NCBI GenBank assembly: GCA_005765155.1
Contig: VCCP01000001.1
Location: 1,922,001-1,986,000 of the forward strand
Source of the DNA: Zelopaecilomyces penicillatus
Taxonomy: Eukaryota; Ascomycota; Sordariomycetes; Hypocreales; Pseudodiploosporaceae
Direction: 5' to 3'
Length of the DNA stretch: 64,000 nucleotides
The notes under the pieces were generated by a model, which made no database searches, was not told the origin of the DNA, and saw nothing but the letters and a program-made list of their open reading frames with translations. Below are positions 47,450 through 58,534 of the stretch, piece by piece. Position 1 is the stretch's first letter; every line of letters begins with the position of its first letter. Position numbers and translations under genes: made by a program.

Positions 47450-48826
47450 TTAGGCAAGCCACTGTTCTTCGTCTCGTTTCAATCCTCGCATTACTAGACC
47501 ATCATCTTCGTCATCGGATTCGTCGGTCTGGCCCTCCTCATCATGAATCTTCAACTGCTCGACGGATGTGAGGGCAGTTTGAATCTTGGTGTCATGGCTC
47601 TCATCCTCTTCAAACATCCATGTTAACCCGTTTGCCTCCTCTTCAAGCGGGAACATCTCCCTTGCATACTCCTCTAAACCCCGGGGGCCTTCCCATAATT
47701 CATGGGCCTCGCTGGGGCAGCTTGCTTCAAACTTTATGTCGCCAAAATATGGTGGTTGTTTCTTCGGGTCCTTTTCATTTGGGTCAAATAGCTTCTCCAA
47801 GGCCTCAAGTTGTTCGCGATAACCTGTTGGGATACGCACATTGAGCTCTATTGGACCTCTGGCATATTGAACTGGACGCCCCACCCCTCGGGAGAATACC
47901 TGGCAGGCTTCTTTTGGCGTGAGATATTCATGTGCCAATGCGATCCGGTGTCCACCCCACTTGGACACTCCGTCCTTGAAGAGTTGCAGAACTGCAGGGC
48001 CAACATCATGCTCAGCGTCTAGCCAAGGGAGCTTAGCGTCTTCATGAAAAGGTGCTTTCCATTGAAATGAGCCGTCGTCTTGTAGTTCCATGCAGAAAAG
48101 GGGATAACGTAGAGAGGTAAAGTTGTTGTTGTAAATGCCTGTGTAGACAAAAGTTGCTGGAAGCTTCAGCTCTCGGACATATTCTTCGACTCGATGCTTG
48201 GCAGCCCAAAGAGGTAGCGATGGCCACGCCTTGTTATATGCCGCGTGGTCCGGCATAGAGGAGTATATAAAGTGTTGGACACCAACTTTTTTTGCGGCAT
48301 CTGCAAGAGCCTTTCCAATCTGTACCTCATCGCCATAGAAGGTAGTGTTGATAAAGGCCAATTGAGCACCGCGGAAAAGATTCGCTATCAATTCGTGATT
48401 AACGCCGACACCGGACAAAGGTCCGTTCTGTGTAACATCCTTGTTGGCCTCTGTAGGCTTATGCCTCGTGTATAATTCGCCAACAAAGACAGTAACATTT
48501 GGGTTCGTCGAAACCTCAGTGGCAACAACGCCTTCGAGATTCCTCAGCTGCGCACGAACATGATAGCCAACTGCTGTAGCGACCCGAATGAAAGAGGCAG
48601 CCTGTCGACCACCTGAGTTGATGACAACAATGGTCTTGTTTGGTGCCGACATCAGCCTCTTGGGTGGGCGGAAAGTAAGGGAGTTGTTCCTCGAACTGGC
48701 CAGCGGAGATGATTCAGAGTAAGAGGATCGCGAATGCTTATGCTGTTTGCGAAAGCCGTTGGACTGTTCGTTGGCGATGCGAATGGGGATGCCGCCCGTA
48801 ATGGACCCGTTGATTTGAGCCGGCAT
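47450..48826 (-). CDS. nmrA: NmrA-type nitrogen metabolite repression regulator
   Basis: Single exon, 458 aa. After a basic Ser-rich N-terminal extension of about 60 residues the NmrA Rossmann fold begins with TIVVINSGGRQAASFIRVAT, quoted here as INSGGRQAASFIRV. It continues with YHVRAQLRNLEG, AQLAFINTTFYGDEVQIGKA and VQHFIYSSMPDH, and ends with an acidic C-terminal tail. NmrA proteins look like short-chain dehydrogenases but bind NAD(P) without a known reaction. They hold the GATA activator AreA (NIT2) in check when preferred nitrogen sources are present. Length and layout agree with Nmr1/NmrA of filamentous fungi. A nearer in-frame ATG at the start of the fold (MSAPNKTIVV) is a possible alternative start. 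Confidence 0.92.
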   Translation of the reverse strand: MPAQINGSITGGIPIRIANEQSNGFRKQHKHSRSSYSESSPLASSRNNSLTFRPPKRLMSAPNKTIVVINSGGRQAASFIRVATAVGYHVRAQLRNLEGVVATEVSTNPNVTVFVGELYTRHKPTEANKDVTQNGPLSGVGVNHELIANLFRGAQLAFINTTFYGDEVQIGKALADAAKKVGVQHFIYSSMPDHAAYNKAWPSLPLWAAKHRVEEYVRELKLPATFVYTGIYNNNFTSLRYPLFCMELQDDGSFQWKAPFHEDAKLPWLDAEHDVGPAVLQLFKDGVSKWGGHRIALAHEYLTPKEACQVFSRGVGRPVQYARGPIELNVRIPTGYREQLEALEKLFDPNEKDPKKQPPYFGDIKFEASCPSEAHELWEGPRGLEEYAREMFPLEEEANGLTWMFEEDESHDTKIQTALTSVEQLKIHDEEGQTDESDDEDDGLVMRGLKRDEEQWLA

Positions 48827-51800
48827 GGCTCCTGCGCCTGGAGCCCTCGATTTGTTGGAAAGAGTTTCTGGAGTATGGGAGTGAAGTTGAGGGAAGTTCC
48901 GACCTTCAAGAAGCCGTGCCGTTCATTTGACAGGCGAGGCCACCGTGGTTGCAACACGCCAGCCCGCCTGCGAAAAAAGAAGATCCGCCGAGGTGCTTTC
49001 TACTAGGTAGGTGGGGAGGAAAGTGATGGGTTGTAGGGCTTGCAGGTACTTCAGGACATAAATTGGGGGTGGAGAGTTCAGTACGTAACAGAGACGTATG
49101 ACGGTGGACCAGTGACGGGGTAGCCACGCAAAAGGACCAACCAATGCTAGCGGTTGGATGCGGCGCAAAGATATGCGACTGGATGCAAGTAGGCTATTGA
49201 GGACGGCTGTTATGTCGCGTTGAAATTATCTTGAAGCTGTTATGCAAGTTCAGGCGTAGGCTGGGCACGGGCTGGTCTTTCGACGTGCGGCGGCAGTGGA
49301 ATTCTGGTAGAGTGCGGGGAGTGATATGAGATGGGATGGAGGGATTCGGGTGGTCGCAAGTTGTCGCAGACACGTTCCACAAACAGATAAAGTGTAGATG
49401 AATACAAAATTACCGTCGGAAAACTTTGCCTTGTGATCGATCTTCTTACGGATCGCGCTGGCTGCGAGGATGCTGGAGAAATGGAAGCAATGCCCAGGTA
49501 ATGGTGGGATGGACCTTTTGGATGGCTTTGGACGAGCTTGTTGAATGGCCTTTGATGGAGGGGTCTTTCAGATAAGACACGGCCGTTGTCGATTGGCACA
49601 GATGATTTTGTGGAGTAGCAACGGATGGCGCAGACGGTTCGGAGGACTTGCAGATAAAAAGGGTCCTTCTAACGGAATAGGCGCAGGCGCTAACTACATA
49701 GTAGGGGGTGTCCTCTGGAGGCCAAGGGGCTAATTACTACACCTAGGAACTAAGGCGGTCGGTCGGTTGGTCGGTCGACAGTGCTCAGCACGGCAAAGGT
49801 GACGGCGAGAACGCAGTGGAAGAAGGAGTGGGAGTGAGAAGGACGATAGAAGCAAGCATCGAGAGGCCGATGTTTAAAGTTACCTAAAGAGCAGGCACCA
49901 TGTATATACTTGTTTTAAGAATCGGACTCAAGATGGAGAATGAGAGGATGGAAAGAAAAGGGAGAGGCAGGGGTCGATCGATCGAATTGCGGAGGGCCGC
50001 AAGGTACCAGGGAGGAACGCGGCTGCTTCTATTACTTCGTAATCGTGCCCAGACAAGCAGGAGCGACAACTGTACTTGCCTCACTGCACTGTATCGCAGC
50101 TTAGGTATACAGATAGAGGGGCGCGAAATCGGCCTGACAGCATCATTACAACGATAATGCAACGCGCCTTCCATACTCTTTGACACCTGTTCATTAGGCG
50201 TAGCCCGTAAGGCACATACCCCAGGATACTGGTGACGCGCCAGCAAAGCCAGATTGGACAGACAACCGGCCAAATGAAGCTCACGATGCCACACTGGCAC
50301 TTGGCAGATGCGCATTGGAGCTTCGCCGAAATCAAGAAGACAAAGAAGAAGAAAACCCACTGACAGCCCTAGCTATTGGATGGCCGTTTCCATTTCAGTG
50401 GCAATCCCGCTGTTTCCACATCCATGAGACAGACCTGTCCAATCGGCCGACCGACATCTTGCCTGCAGAGAGTCCGGGGACGGCCAATCAGAGGGTGTGG
50501 CTTGATAAAGACCATACCGGCGGGTATGCTTTTACTCTTTTCAATTACAATATGATTTACACGGAGTATCAACAGCTAATTACAGCTCTGCTTGCAAGTT
50601 GGTGCAACTCCGCGGATGAGCGAGCCCAGGCGTAGCACATAATAGTTCCCAGGCCAAGCAAGGATGGGTGGAATGAATAGGTGAGGCTGACATGTCACGC
50701 GGCCAGGAAAAGCTGTTTTAATGCTGCAGTAGGTTGTCATTTACAGGAACGACCACACATTAATCACAGTGTTGGCTGCATGTGCATTACATTAGCACGT
50801 TGACCTTCAGAACCTGGTGAACGGACACCATATGTGGGGGCAAGAGGACGACACGAAAGAGGCATCGCATTATGCTGCATAGGGATCCAAACTCCCCTAT
50901 TGACGAACAACAAGACTGGTAGCCAACGACAGCAGCGGCATAAGCAAATGCATGGGTGCCTTAATCGGATTCTGCATCATTACTCAGGTAATAAAGGAAA
51001 CAGAAGAACCGAGGCACGATGCATTACCTCCCTACCTAGTGGTATCAGTGCGAGTAACAAAGTGCGTTGGAATTAGGTAAAACATTGAGCCTGACTCTCC
51101 ATTCAAGAAAATTTTACAACGTCAGTCCCCCACTATCTAATTGACGCTTAATGATTTGCTCGCCGCTTCTACTCCGGCTACCGGCCGTCCGGCCGAGAAG
51201 CCCCGTCCAAGCCCAACCCAAACAACAGCAACCACAACTAATTAATACTACAATATCAAGAGGGGCTGCTAGAGTGGATTGGCGGTCCCGTGAGCATCAG
51301 GAAATTGTGCATACAGTACATGCAGTCATCCGACTCTCGTTAGCGTCAGGCGAGGCCCAATGCGGGGGTCTGACAAAGGCTGTTTTGGATGAGTGCATCT
51401 ATTACATATGCATTTTTTGAGGCTTTTCCCGGACACTGGTCCGAAGCTAGGTGTATCCATTAGTAGTACAGCGCAGTACTAACATACATAAGTTGTCATG
51501 CAAAGTATGCATGATGAGACCTTGCATAGCAAAAATAAACACCGCATTTTGCAGTCTTCATCGAGTATTTGACATGGCAATCTTCCCGATGTTTCTTGAA
51601 CAATTGTGGGCCAAATGCAAAGAACTTGTCGTCCCGTCCCTTGTCCCGGTTCATTACGGATACTGCGGATGAGTGTGAGGTGGAGCAAGTCTTGCCTCTC
51701 AGCAATGAAGAATGCTCGGTTTCGACCAGGCCCAACTAGGATGCGAAACCCGTTTATTGTAGCATCCGCGGCCGATATGGTTTTAATCAGTGTTGAATAA

Positions 51801-51960
51801 ACTATGACCGAGAATCTCCGGTTCTTCAAATTGCGTCCTGTCAGTTTGGGGAGTGAACCATTCGGGGGTCTGTGTGTCTGATTATACTTCGTGACAAAGT
51901 TCTAGCTTCAATTGGGAGCTCTGCATCACTCCAATCAAATCAAGACAGTTTACTTGATAT
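48827..51960. other. Large intergenic region upstream of nmrA and downstream of the Zn2Cys6 gene
   Basis: 3.1 kb. The first kilobase is presumably the nmrA promoter and leader; it includes a GGTC-rich repeat at 49756-49779. The remainder to 51960 shows only short, domain-free frames on both strands. No gene supported. Confidence 0.6.
49756..49779. repeat. GGTC tetranucleotide repeat
   Basis: CGGTCGGTCGGTTGGTCGGTCG, six near-perfect GGTC/GGTT units, about 930 bp upstream of nmrA. Low-complexity DNA of unknown role. Confidence 0.7.
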
Positions 51961-54648
51961 TTATGACTCTGGGTCATTCTCTCCTAGAGATGGATAATTC
52001 CAAAGCCCTGCATTGAGCAGATCCATGTCATCCTGTGGTCCTCTCTGCATCCAAAGGTGACCTATTCTGGCCGCAGACCCCCCAGTTATTGTTTGTGCAA
52101 TAGAGGCATCAAGATGTCGCTAGATATGTGATCAGCAATTTAAACAGTGAAGACAGCGGTTTCTTGCAAGCTTTGAATGTAGTTATACGTACCCAATCTA
52201 CGTTATGCGTGGACAACATCCAAGAAGGATCAAAGCTTTGCATTATCGGTGCCGATTCGTTCAGTGAACCCATTTCCGAATAACCGGGATACATATTGGG
52301 GTGGGGCGTATGGGTGTAAGGAAACGGCGTTACTCTGGAGCCTGAGGCAGATTCTACAACGTCTCTGTTAGTGGTGGTCTTTCTTGAGAAATAGGGAAAT
52401 GGGGCAATCGTATCAAACCATCTGAACCAACAAGTGACGGGTAGTCAGTTGCTTGTGAAATAGCGTGACCCGACGATAGAAGTGCACTAGAAACTGAGTC
52501 CGCAGACGTACCACTTTCATCATGATTCCACATTTCATACTGCAAGTCATTTGAAGTGTTGTTTGTACTTTCAACCGGGCATCCGAGTTTTTCTAGCAAA
52601 ATTGCTAGAGTGTTGGCCGTCTTCCTCACATCAGACACATTATTGAAAACTTCGGAGCTGATGAGGTACGATTGCTTAATCATGTTCTTCAACTCATCCT
52701 TAGTTGGCGCTCCACGCTCCTGTTTTGACTGATCAAAGCCGGTTCCATCATCGGCATAGTTCTTATTCTGGATGACTAGGTAAAGGATCATGGCAGACAT
52801 TGTAAAGTCATGTACCGCCAATGATGTCGTGAACCAGCCGGAGGAACCAAGTAGTTTTCCTGGTTTGCAGCCCTCCCAGGTTATGTACTGAAACCCCAAC
52901 AGTGTAATGGCAGCCTGCAAGCATTGCTTTCGAGAATAGTCGTGCTCTGGGTTTGGGATAGGTTCAACCAAATACCGCCTGTGTAGAACACATCGACACT
53001 TGTTATACAGAGAGGCAATTCCAAATCGTTGAATTATCTGTTGTGGGGAGTCCCCGATGCTCTCGTCCAAAGGTTTGACATACATGAAAGGAGGCACGGC
53101 ACTCCAGGTTTCGTTTAAGAGTCGGTCTAGCTCCATAACTTCGCTATACTTGGGTACCGTCAAAGAATTGGCTTGTTTGGCGATTTTGGCAAATACTTCA
53201 AGAATTTTGGTTTTTTGTATGGGGTATGTCATCAATGTGAATTCTGTGTCTGGTCGGGCTGGTGGTAGATGTACTGTACCCGGCCCGAAGTCATCATCTT
53301 CCAAATTCTGCGGCAGTTCCGTGTCCGTCTCAATGCCCTGGATCGCGCTCGGTAAACCCATATGAAAAGAGACGATCAAGTCAACTTGAAACGCCATGTT
53401 CCACAGGCGACGGCGCATTTCACTCTCAAAAGGTGAAATATTGGCCAGCTTGCTCGGGTCCCGATGAAGGCCCATCTTTAGCAGCACACGAATGCAAATC
53501 CCTGACATTATGTAACAGTTCATCTGCGCCGTTCGGTTGAGAAGAAAGTCAACCTCGACATAAAGGATCAAAGCAGGCAAAGTCAACATCGTCGGTTGAG
53601 AATATTTCCCCAATATCAAAGCTCTCCCCGCACAGGCTCTATACTGTTTGATTCTGTTATTGACAGGTATTGGGGAATCCATTTGCACTTCATGAGGAGC
53701 CGAGAAGTTATTAAAGAATATGCCCATGGTAAGTGCCATGAAAAGCTGTGCTATCCAGTGATAAGGAACCACATCGGGGTTCTTCCAGAATTGAATGTAC
53801 TAGACAAATGTCAGTCACAGCAGCATCCCCGAATGGATATTTTACCTACCTCTTTCATAAATGTTGGACGATGGAGAACATCTAAGATGAAAAAGAAGTT
53901 TCAGCACAAGGTACCAAAGAATAAGATGTGCGTTTAATATGCTTTTACTCACGCTGGGCAGGACTTTTAGCTCCAAAATATCGAGTAATCAGCCTGTCTG
54001 CAATATGCTTTTCTGGTAGCTGTGCAAGAAGGTCCTCGCGATTCATTGCCTCTCTGCTGCTAAACGGGAGCTCTAGGCATTCAGGCTCATCCGGCAGCGA
54101 TCCATCTTCTTCGACATCGTCTGCATCGTCAAAGTATGCCTTGATGTCTTCAATCTATTTGTTTTCCATATGATGAGAGAAAGAAAGAAAATGGGGATTT
54201 GTTGTTAAGAAGAAGAAAAAAAAGAACTTACATCTTCCAGCATCGCTAAGCAATGCGTTGCGCCCACATAAGTCGTTGTCTGGTCTCCTCGAACAACCTG
54301 TCCTGTCACATGCGGGGCGGTAGTTGGGTTGAATAAATGGCCTTGGGGCTCTTGGATATCCTGATCTTCCATCATCCCTCTCACCATGCCTTCAAGCCTC
54401 TTCAGTCTCGCTGACATCCCCTTGGCCGCAGGTCGCTTTCTTTCTGGCTTGGGCGCATAAGCACAGAGGTCAATCCGCCCCTTTTTTGCACATTGTCGGC
54501 ATGGTTGCTTGCGGTCGCATTTCAGTTTTGAAAATCGACACGGAGCACAAGAAAGGAGCACGCGCGTACGCTTCTGCGGCTGCGCCGAGAAACTAACACC
54601 TGAAGACAAGTCCCCAGCACCGGAGTCTTGGTCCAAATCCTTCTCCAT
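51961..54648 (-). CDS. Zn2Cys6 fungal transcription factor with Fungal_trans domain
   Basis: Six exons on the minus strand, 54648-54232, 54154-53953, 53881-53850, 53799-52419, 52353-52193 and 52119-51961, join in phase to 783 aa. The binuclear zinc cluster has cysteines at 34, 37, 44, 50, 53 and 62 (spacing 2-6-5-2-8) with the usual basic residues between. A coiled-coil dimerisation run follows (MSARLKRLEGMVRGMM). From about residue 215 the fungal-specific transcription factor domain (PF04082 type) begins: HVLHRPTFMKEYIQFW, ALILYVEVDFLLNRTAQMN, CYIMSGICIRVLLKMGLHRDP, SEMRRRLWNMAFQVDL. Exon 3 is only 32 nt and supplies the conserved HRPTF block. The 52354-52418 intron, with CTAAC branch site, removes an in-frame stop. 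Targets are unknown. Confidence 0.88.
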
Positions 54649-54954
54649 TAGATTGAGGATTGAGTGTTGCCAAAGAGACGAGTTTGGATGGAATGGAGAC
54701 CTTTTCGCTCAATTTTGAATGGATGTATGAAAATAACAAATTGGCTTTGTATTTAAGAAACCTTATATACAATTACTCCCGGATGAACAAGTATGGTACT
54801 TCAAACTGTGCACGAGTCAATGCCATCCATCATCCTTCAGTCCAAACTCTTACTAAGCTAACGCCGGAATTAGATTTCCGGACTTAGCTATGCAAAGTGT
54901 CCAAACCCGAACATGGCTTGCATAGCCACTTGTGGAGCAATTATCTCAATAACC
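54649..54954. other. Intergenic region between the Zn2Cys6 gene and Fcf1
   Basis: 306 bp containing the transcription-factor promoter and the Fcf1 3' end. Nothing else seen. Confidence 0.65.
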
Positions 54955-55616
54955 TCATGAATCAGGTGCGCCTGGAAGTCTCTCAATTACATATTTTCCT
55001 CTTGCCACGCTCATAAGAGGAACACCAGGTATCTTCCTCAGCCTCTGCTTCAGTGCCTTATCGTTTGTACCCACAATGTATATCCTATTCTTGGTAACTC
55101 TGTCCACCAAGCAGTCATCTGCATAGACGCCCTTGTGGTCACATTCCAGTCGTTGCCACCGCTCGTCTCTGGCCACCCTGAGCGCCAGTCTGTATTTGGG
55201 ACCAAGCTTTTCTAACTCAGCCATAACACAGGACGTAATAATTGGATTGCATTTCGCATATAGACAATCCATCATGGACTCCAGTAAAGAAAGCTTCCGC
55301 TGGACGGTGTGACTGAGAAAATTGGTATCGACAAGGACGTTGTACGGAGGGACAAGAGCGGTGTTGTGCTGAAAGAACATGTTGCTTGGCATCTGGGTCA
55401 CTTCTCGAATAAGCTCGCCTCCCACAGTCTTCCTTGCTTCTCTTTCTTTCTTGAGAAGCTCGGCCTTCACTTTGTTTTCCTTAAGCCTCGCATCGCCAAG
55501 TCCAATAACACGCTTGACCTGTGGTAAAACAATTAACATCAGGAACAACTTCTTGATGCTTATCGATAAGCGCAACCCACCTGTGCGAATTTCCGCGTCT
55601 TCTTTGCGACACCCAT
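54955..55616 (-). CDS. FCF1: rRNA-processing PIN-domain protein Fcf1 (Utp24)
   Basis: Exons 55616-55581 and 55518-54955 give 199 aa. The first exon encodes only MGVAKKTRKFAQ, the conserved Fcf1 N-terminus; without it the protein would lack its start. The PIN domain begins at NVLVDTNFLSH, contains CVMAELEKLG and YADDCLVDRV, and ends with TNDKALKQRLRKIPGVPLM. The acidic residues in these blocks form the metal-binding nuclease site. Fcf1 is part of the SSU processome in the nucleolus and is needed for cleavages early in 18S rRNA maturation. Divergent from Rfc4, 349 bp away. Secure. Confidence 0.95.
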
Positions 55617-55965
55617 GACTTCGTCTGTCGCCAGCTATGTTGGCGGTTCCGCCAGTTGCGCAATTTGCTTTCCGATGTTTCGGTGTCGTTATGATGCGCC
55701 CTAGCAGTTTCCACGGGGCCGTTGCTGTCCGATCGTCTCGTTTCGTCGTGGGTGGATGAGAGCGTCAAAAACTTTGGGACGAATTTTGCCAACCATATCC
55801 CAAGGCGGTGGCAGGCTGTCGTGCACGGACCATGCATGATTCATTAGCTCGTTTTTGATGGTGCACCAAGCGCGTCTCTCACTCCGCGTAAAGTGATCAG
55901 CATAGCTATTCTACACCAACCATACTGCACTCATTCATGATACGAATTACAACCTCACATCAAAA
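55617..55965. promoter_or_regulatory. Compact divergent promoter of Fcf1 and Rfc4
   Basis: 349 bp separate the two start codons, so both promoters and leaders must fit here. It includes CG-rich words and TGCACCAAG/CGCGTC near 55860-55880. A motif such as an MCB (ACGCGT) was looked for by eye and not found exactly. Shared or coordinated control is an inference. Confidence 0.5.
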
Positions 55966-57099
55966 ATGCCTGTAACGAAAGCCCAGGAGAAGGGGGAGTC
56001 CTCAAACTCTACGACGAAGGCGGTTCTTGCTGCATCTTCCAATAGCTCTTCTTCTTATGAGCTGCCATGGTTCGTTGACAACATGCATCCTTGAAAGTGT
56101 GAAATAGCCTCTAATTAAAAGGTCTGTAGGGTGGAAAAGTATCGTCCAGTCTTCTTGGATGACGTTGTGGGAAATACAGAAACGATTGAACGATTGAAAA
56201 TCATAGCCAAGGAAGGAAATATGCCCCATGTTATCATCTCCGGCATGCCAGGTATTGGAAAGACGACCAGTGTACTCTGCCTGGCTCGGCAATTATTGGG
56301 CGATTCATACAAGGAGGCTGTTCTGGAGCTTAATGCCAGTGATGAGAGAGGCATTGATGTGGTACGCAATAGAATCAAGGGCTTCGCACAAAAGAAGGTC
56401 ACACTATCCCCTGGACGACACAAGTTGGTGATTCTCGACGAAGCCGACAGCATGACCTCGGGTGCACAACAAGCTCTGCGACGAACTATGGAGATCTATT
56501 CAAACACGACGAGATTCGCATTTGCATGCAATCAGTCAAACAAGATTATTGAGCCGTTACAATCGCGATGCGCTATCCTTCGTTATGCCAAATTGACCGA
56601 CGCACAAGTAGTCAAGCGCCTGATGCAAATTATCGAAGCGGAGAAGGTTGAATTCAGCGATGACGGTCTCGCGGCCCTCGTTTTCAGTGCCGAGGGAGAC
56701 ATGCGACAGGCAATCAACAACCTGCAGTCGACTTTTGCCGGCTTCGGTTTCGTATCTGGCGACAATGTCTTCAAAGTTGTAGACTCGCCTCACCCAATCA
56801 AAGTGCAGGCCATGTTGAAGGCGTGCTGGGAAGGCAATGTAGACTCGGCGCTCGACACGCTTCGGGAACTTTGGGATCTGGGTTACTCCAGTCACGATAT
56901 CATCAGCACCATGTTCAAGGTTACCAAGACTATGCCGACACTGAGCGAGCACTCAAAGCTGGAATTCATCAAGGAGATTGGGTTCACGCATATGAAGATT
57001 CTCGAAGGTGTCCAGACACTACTTCAACTCAGTGGATGTGTGGTTCGATTATGCAAGATCAATATTGATCCGAAGCGGTTTGCATCGTCGTCTAAGTAA
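55966..57099 (+). CDS. RFC4: Replication factor C subunit Rfc4
   Basis: Exons 55966-56069 and 56130-57099 give 357 aa. The AAA+ clamp-loader motifs are clear: WVEKYRPVFLDDVVGN, Walker A GMPGIGKTTS, LNASDERGIDVVR, Walker B VILDEADSMT, and SRC motif PLQSRCAILRY, which is the arginine-finger box. The match is closest to yeast Rfc4 (human RFC2). The subunit sits in RFC, Rad24-RFC, Elg1-RFC and Ctf18-RFC, loading PCNA or the 9-1-1 clamp in the nucleus. The splice leaves TG in exon 1 and adds G in exon 2 to form the tryptophan of WVEKYRP. An N-terminal Ser-rich extension of 30 residues precedes it. Secure. Confidence 0.95.
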
Positions 57100-57287
57100 A
57101 ACGGGCGAAATCTGGGGAATGGTTCTACAATCTATAGCGGTTGCATGTTCTGGCGTTAGGGTTAGTAAGGTCTGGTACAAAATGTGGTAACGGGTATCTT
57201 GTAGGTTGATAAACAAATATCTTACAAACTATTAATCATACATGATTATGTGTAGTCAGTGAATTGTGTCACTGTGAGTCTTTGTGC

Positions 57288-57685
57288 TCATTTCACGTTG
57301 TTTTTAGCCAATTCCTCTTCATATCTATCCCACTTGGCTTTTTCTCTTTGCCATCTCCTTTGCATCCTCATCTGGGCTTCATACTTTCTCAGCCTCGAGT
57401 CAGCCTCGATCATTCCTCCCAGCACCATTGCTGACATTTGAACGTATCTGGTTACGGCGGGCGATAAGCTTCAATGGAAAACGACAATGTGGGAATGAGA
57501 GTGATGAGGTCATACACTTTGAATTGAATTGTCAGCTTTCGATATATGGGTGACCAGAAATAGGCTGCGACTCCGAGTAAACTGGCTCCAGCTCCCCAAT
57601 TGGCGGCCCCAACAAGGCCTCCTTTGGCTGCTTCCCAGCTGGCTTTGCGAGCTTCCTCAGTCTTGTATGGACTTGGTTGTGACAT
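57288..57685 (-). CDS. Rcf2/Rcf3-like small mitochondrial membrane protein
   Basis: Exons 57685-57516 and 57447-57288 give 109 aa. The N-terminus PYKTEEARKASWEAAKGG leads into a membrane segment (about residues 24-46: VGAANWGAGASLLGVAAYFW). Then comes QFKVYVQMSAMVLGGMIEADSRL, quoted as VQMSAMVLGGMIEADS, a second hydrophobic segment with the EADxR ending, and a charged, Trp/Arg/Gln-rich C-terminal helix. This pattern fits the N-terminal half of Rcf2 and the separate small protein Rcf3, which modulate respiratory supercomplexes in the inner mitochondrial membrane. The HIG1 motif proper is not evident. Call is moderate; gene structure is well supported because splicing keeps frame across the conserved block. 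Confidence 0.72.
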
Positions 57686-58534
57686 TATGCAAGCACACTT
57701 AGCCTCAAGCTCCTATTTGGTCCAAGCTTGACCACAATGTATGGCTAATCTTCTGTACAGTTCAACTAAAAATGCCTGATCTTAACCAAAAAGTGATACT
57801 ATATTCAAGTTTTTGGTGACAATGACTTGGTAGCGACCCCTTTAAACAAAGCGATTGGAATATTGGAAAATCTCCAGTTGTCACAAAGGCAGCTCCCGGG
57901 TACCCGAAGCAACGACAATCAGACAACCCCACTTAACGCATTTTCACCTTACAATGATACCGAACGCCCGAATTACTCAACCATTATAGCACACAAGCTA
58001 CCAGTCATTCCATGGATCCCACGATGCTTTGTATACACATTAAGTTGAAAGAGAGCTCTAAATAACACCTTAATGCCCACATAACAGTAAAACGTGACAA
58101 GGCCATGACGGAACGCGTGCAGAGACTGACTTTTGATTTCTTCTCTCGTGACCGTGTCCTTTTGCCCAGTACCCCACTATTGCCCCGCTTAGACCGGTTT
58201 ACTAACAATTCCCCATTGATATATGCATATGCATATAACCAATTCCGACAAGACAAGCTGGGATAAAAAGCGCTAATGGAGGTCCGCATTGCGAAATCTC
58301 TTTCCCTCTAGAAGCAGTTTGCGAAAGATGACACGGCAACTCCAGGGAAAACCGCGTCAACGTCGTTGCCTGGTCCTGCCACATCTGGAGCTCTGTTCTT
58401 GACACGTTGCTAAAAGAACTGCGCGCTTGGTCTCCCTGCGTGCTAGGCGCACAATCTTCCCACTTTGCGCACCTGCCACTCAGCAACACTGGCCGTGGAC
58501 TGTGGTCTGTTTTTGTTGAGCAAAGTTGCCTACA
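57686..58534. promoter_or_regulatory. Divergent intergenic region (Rcf-like / derlin)
   Basis: 849 bp between divergent genes, no gene inside. Contains a short pair of ATGCATAT words at about 58220-58240. Nothing else notable. Confidence 0.5.

Noticed and set aside
49884..50360. 158-codon frame on the minus strand upstream of nmrA
   Set aside because: Leu/Arg/Cys-rich without pattern; no flanking exons in phase could be found.
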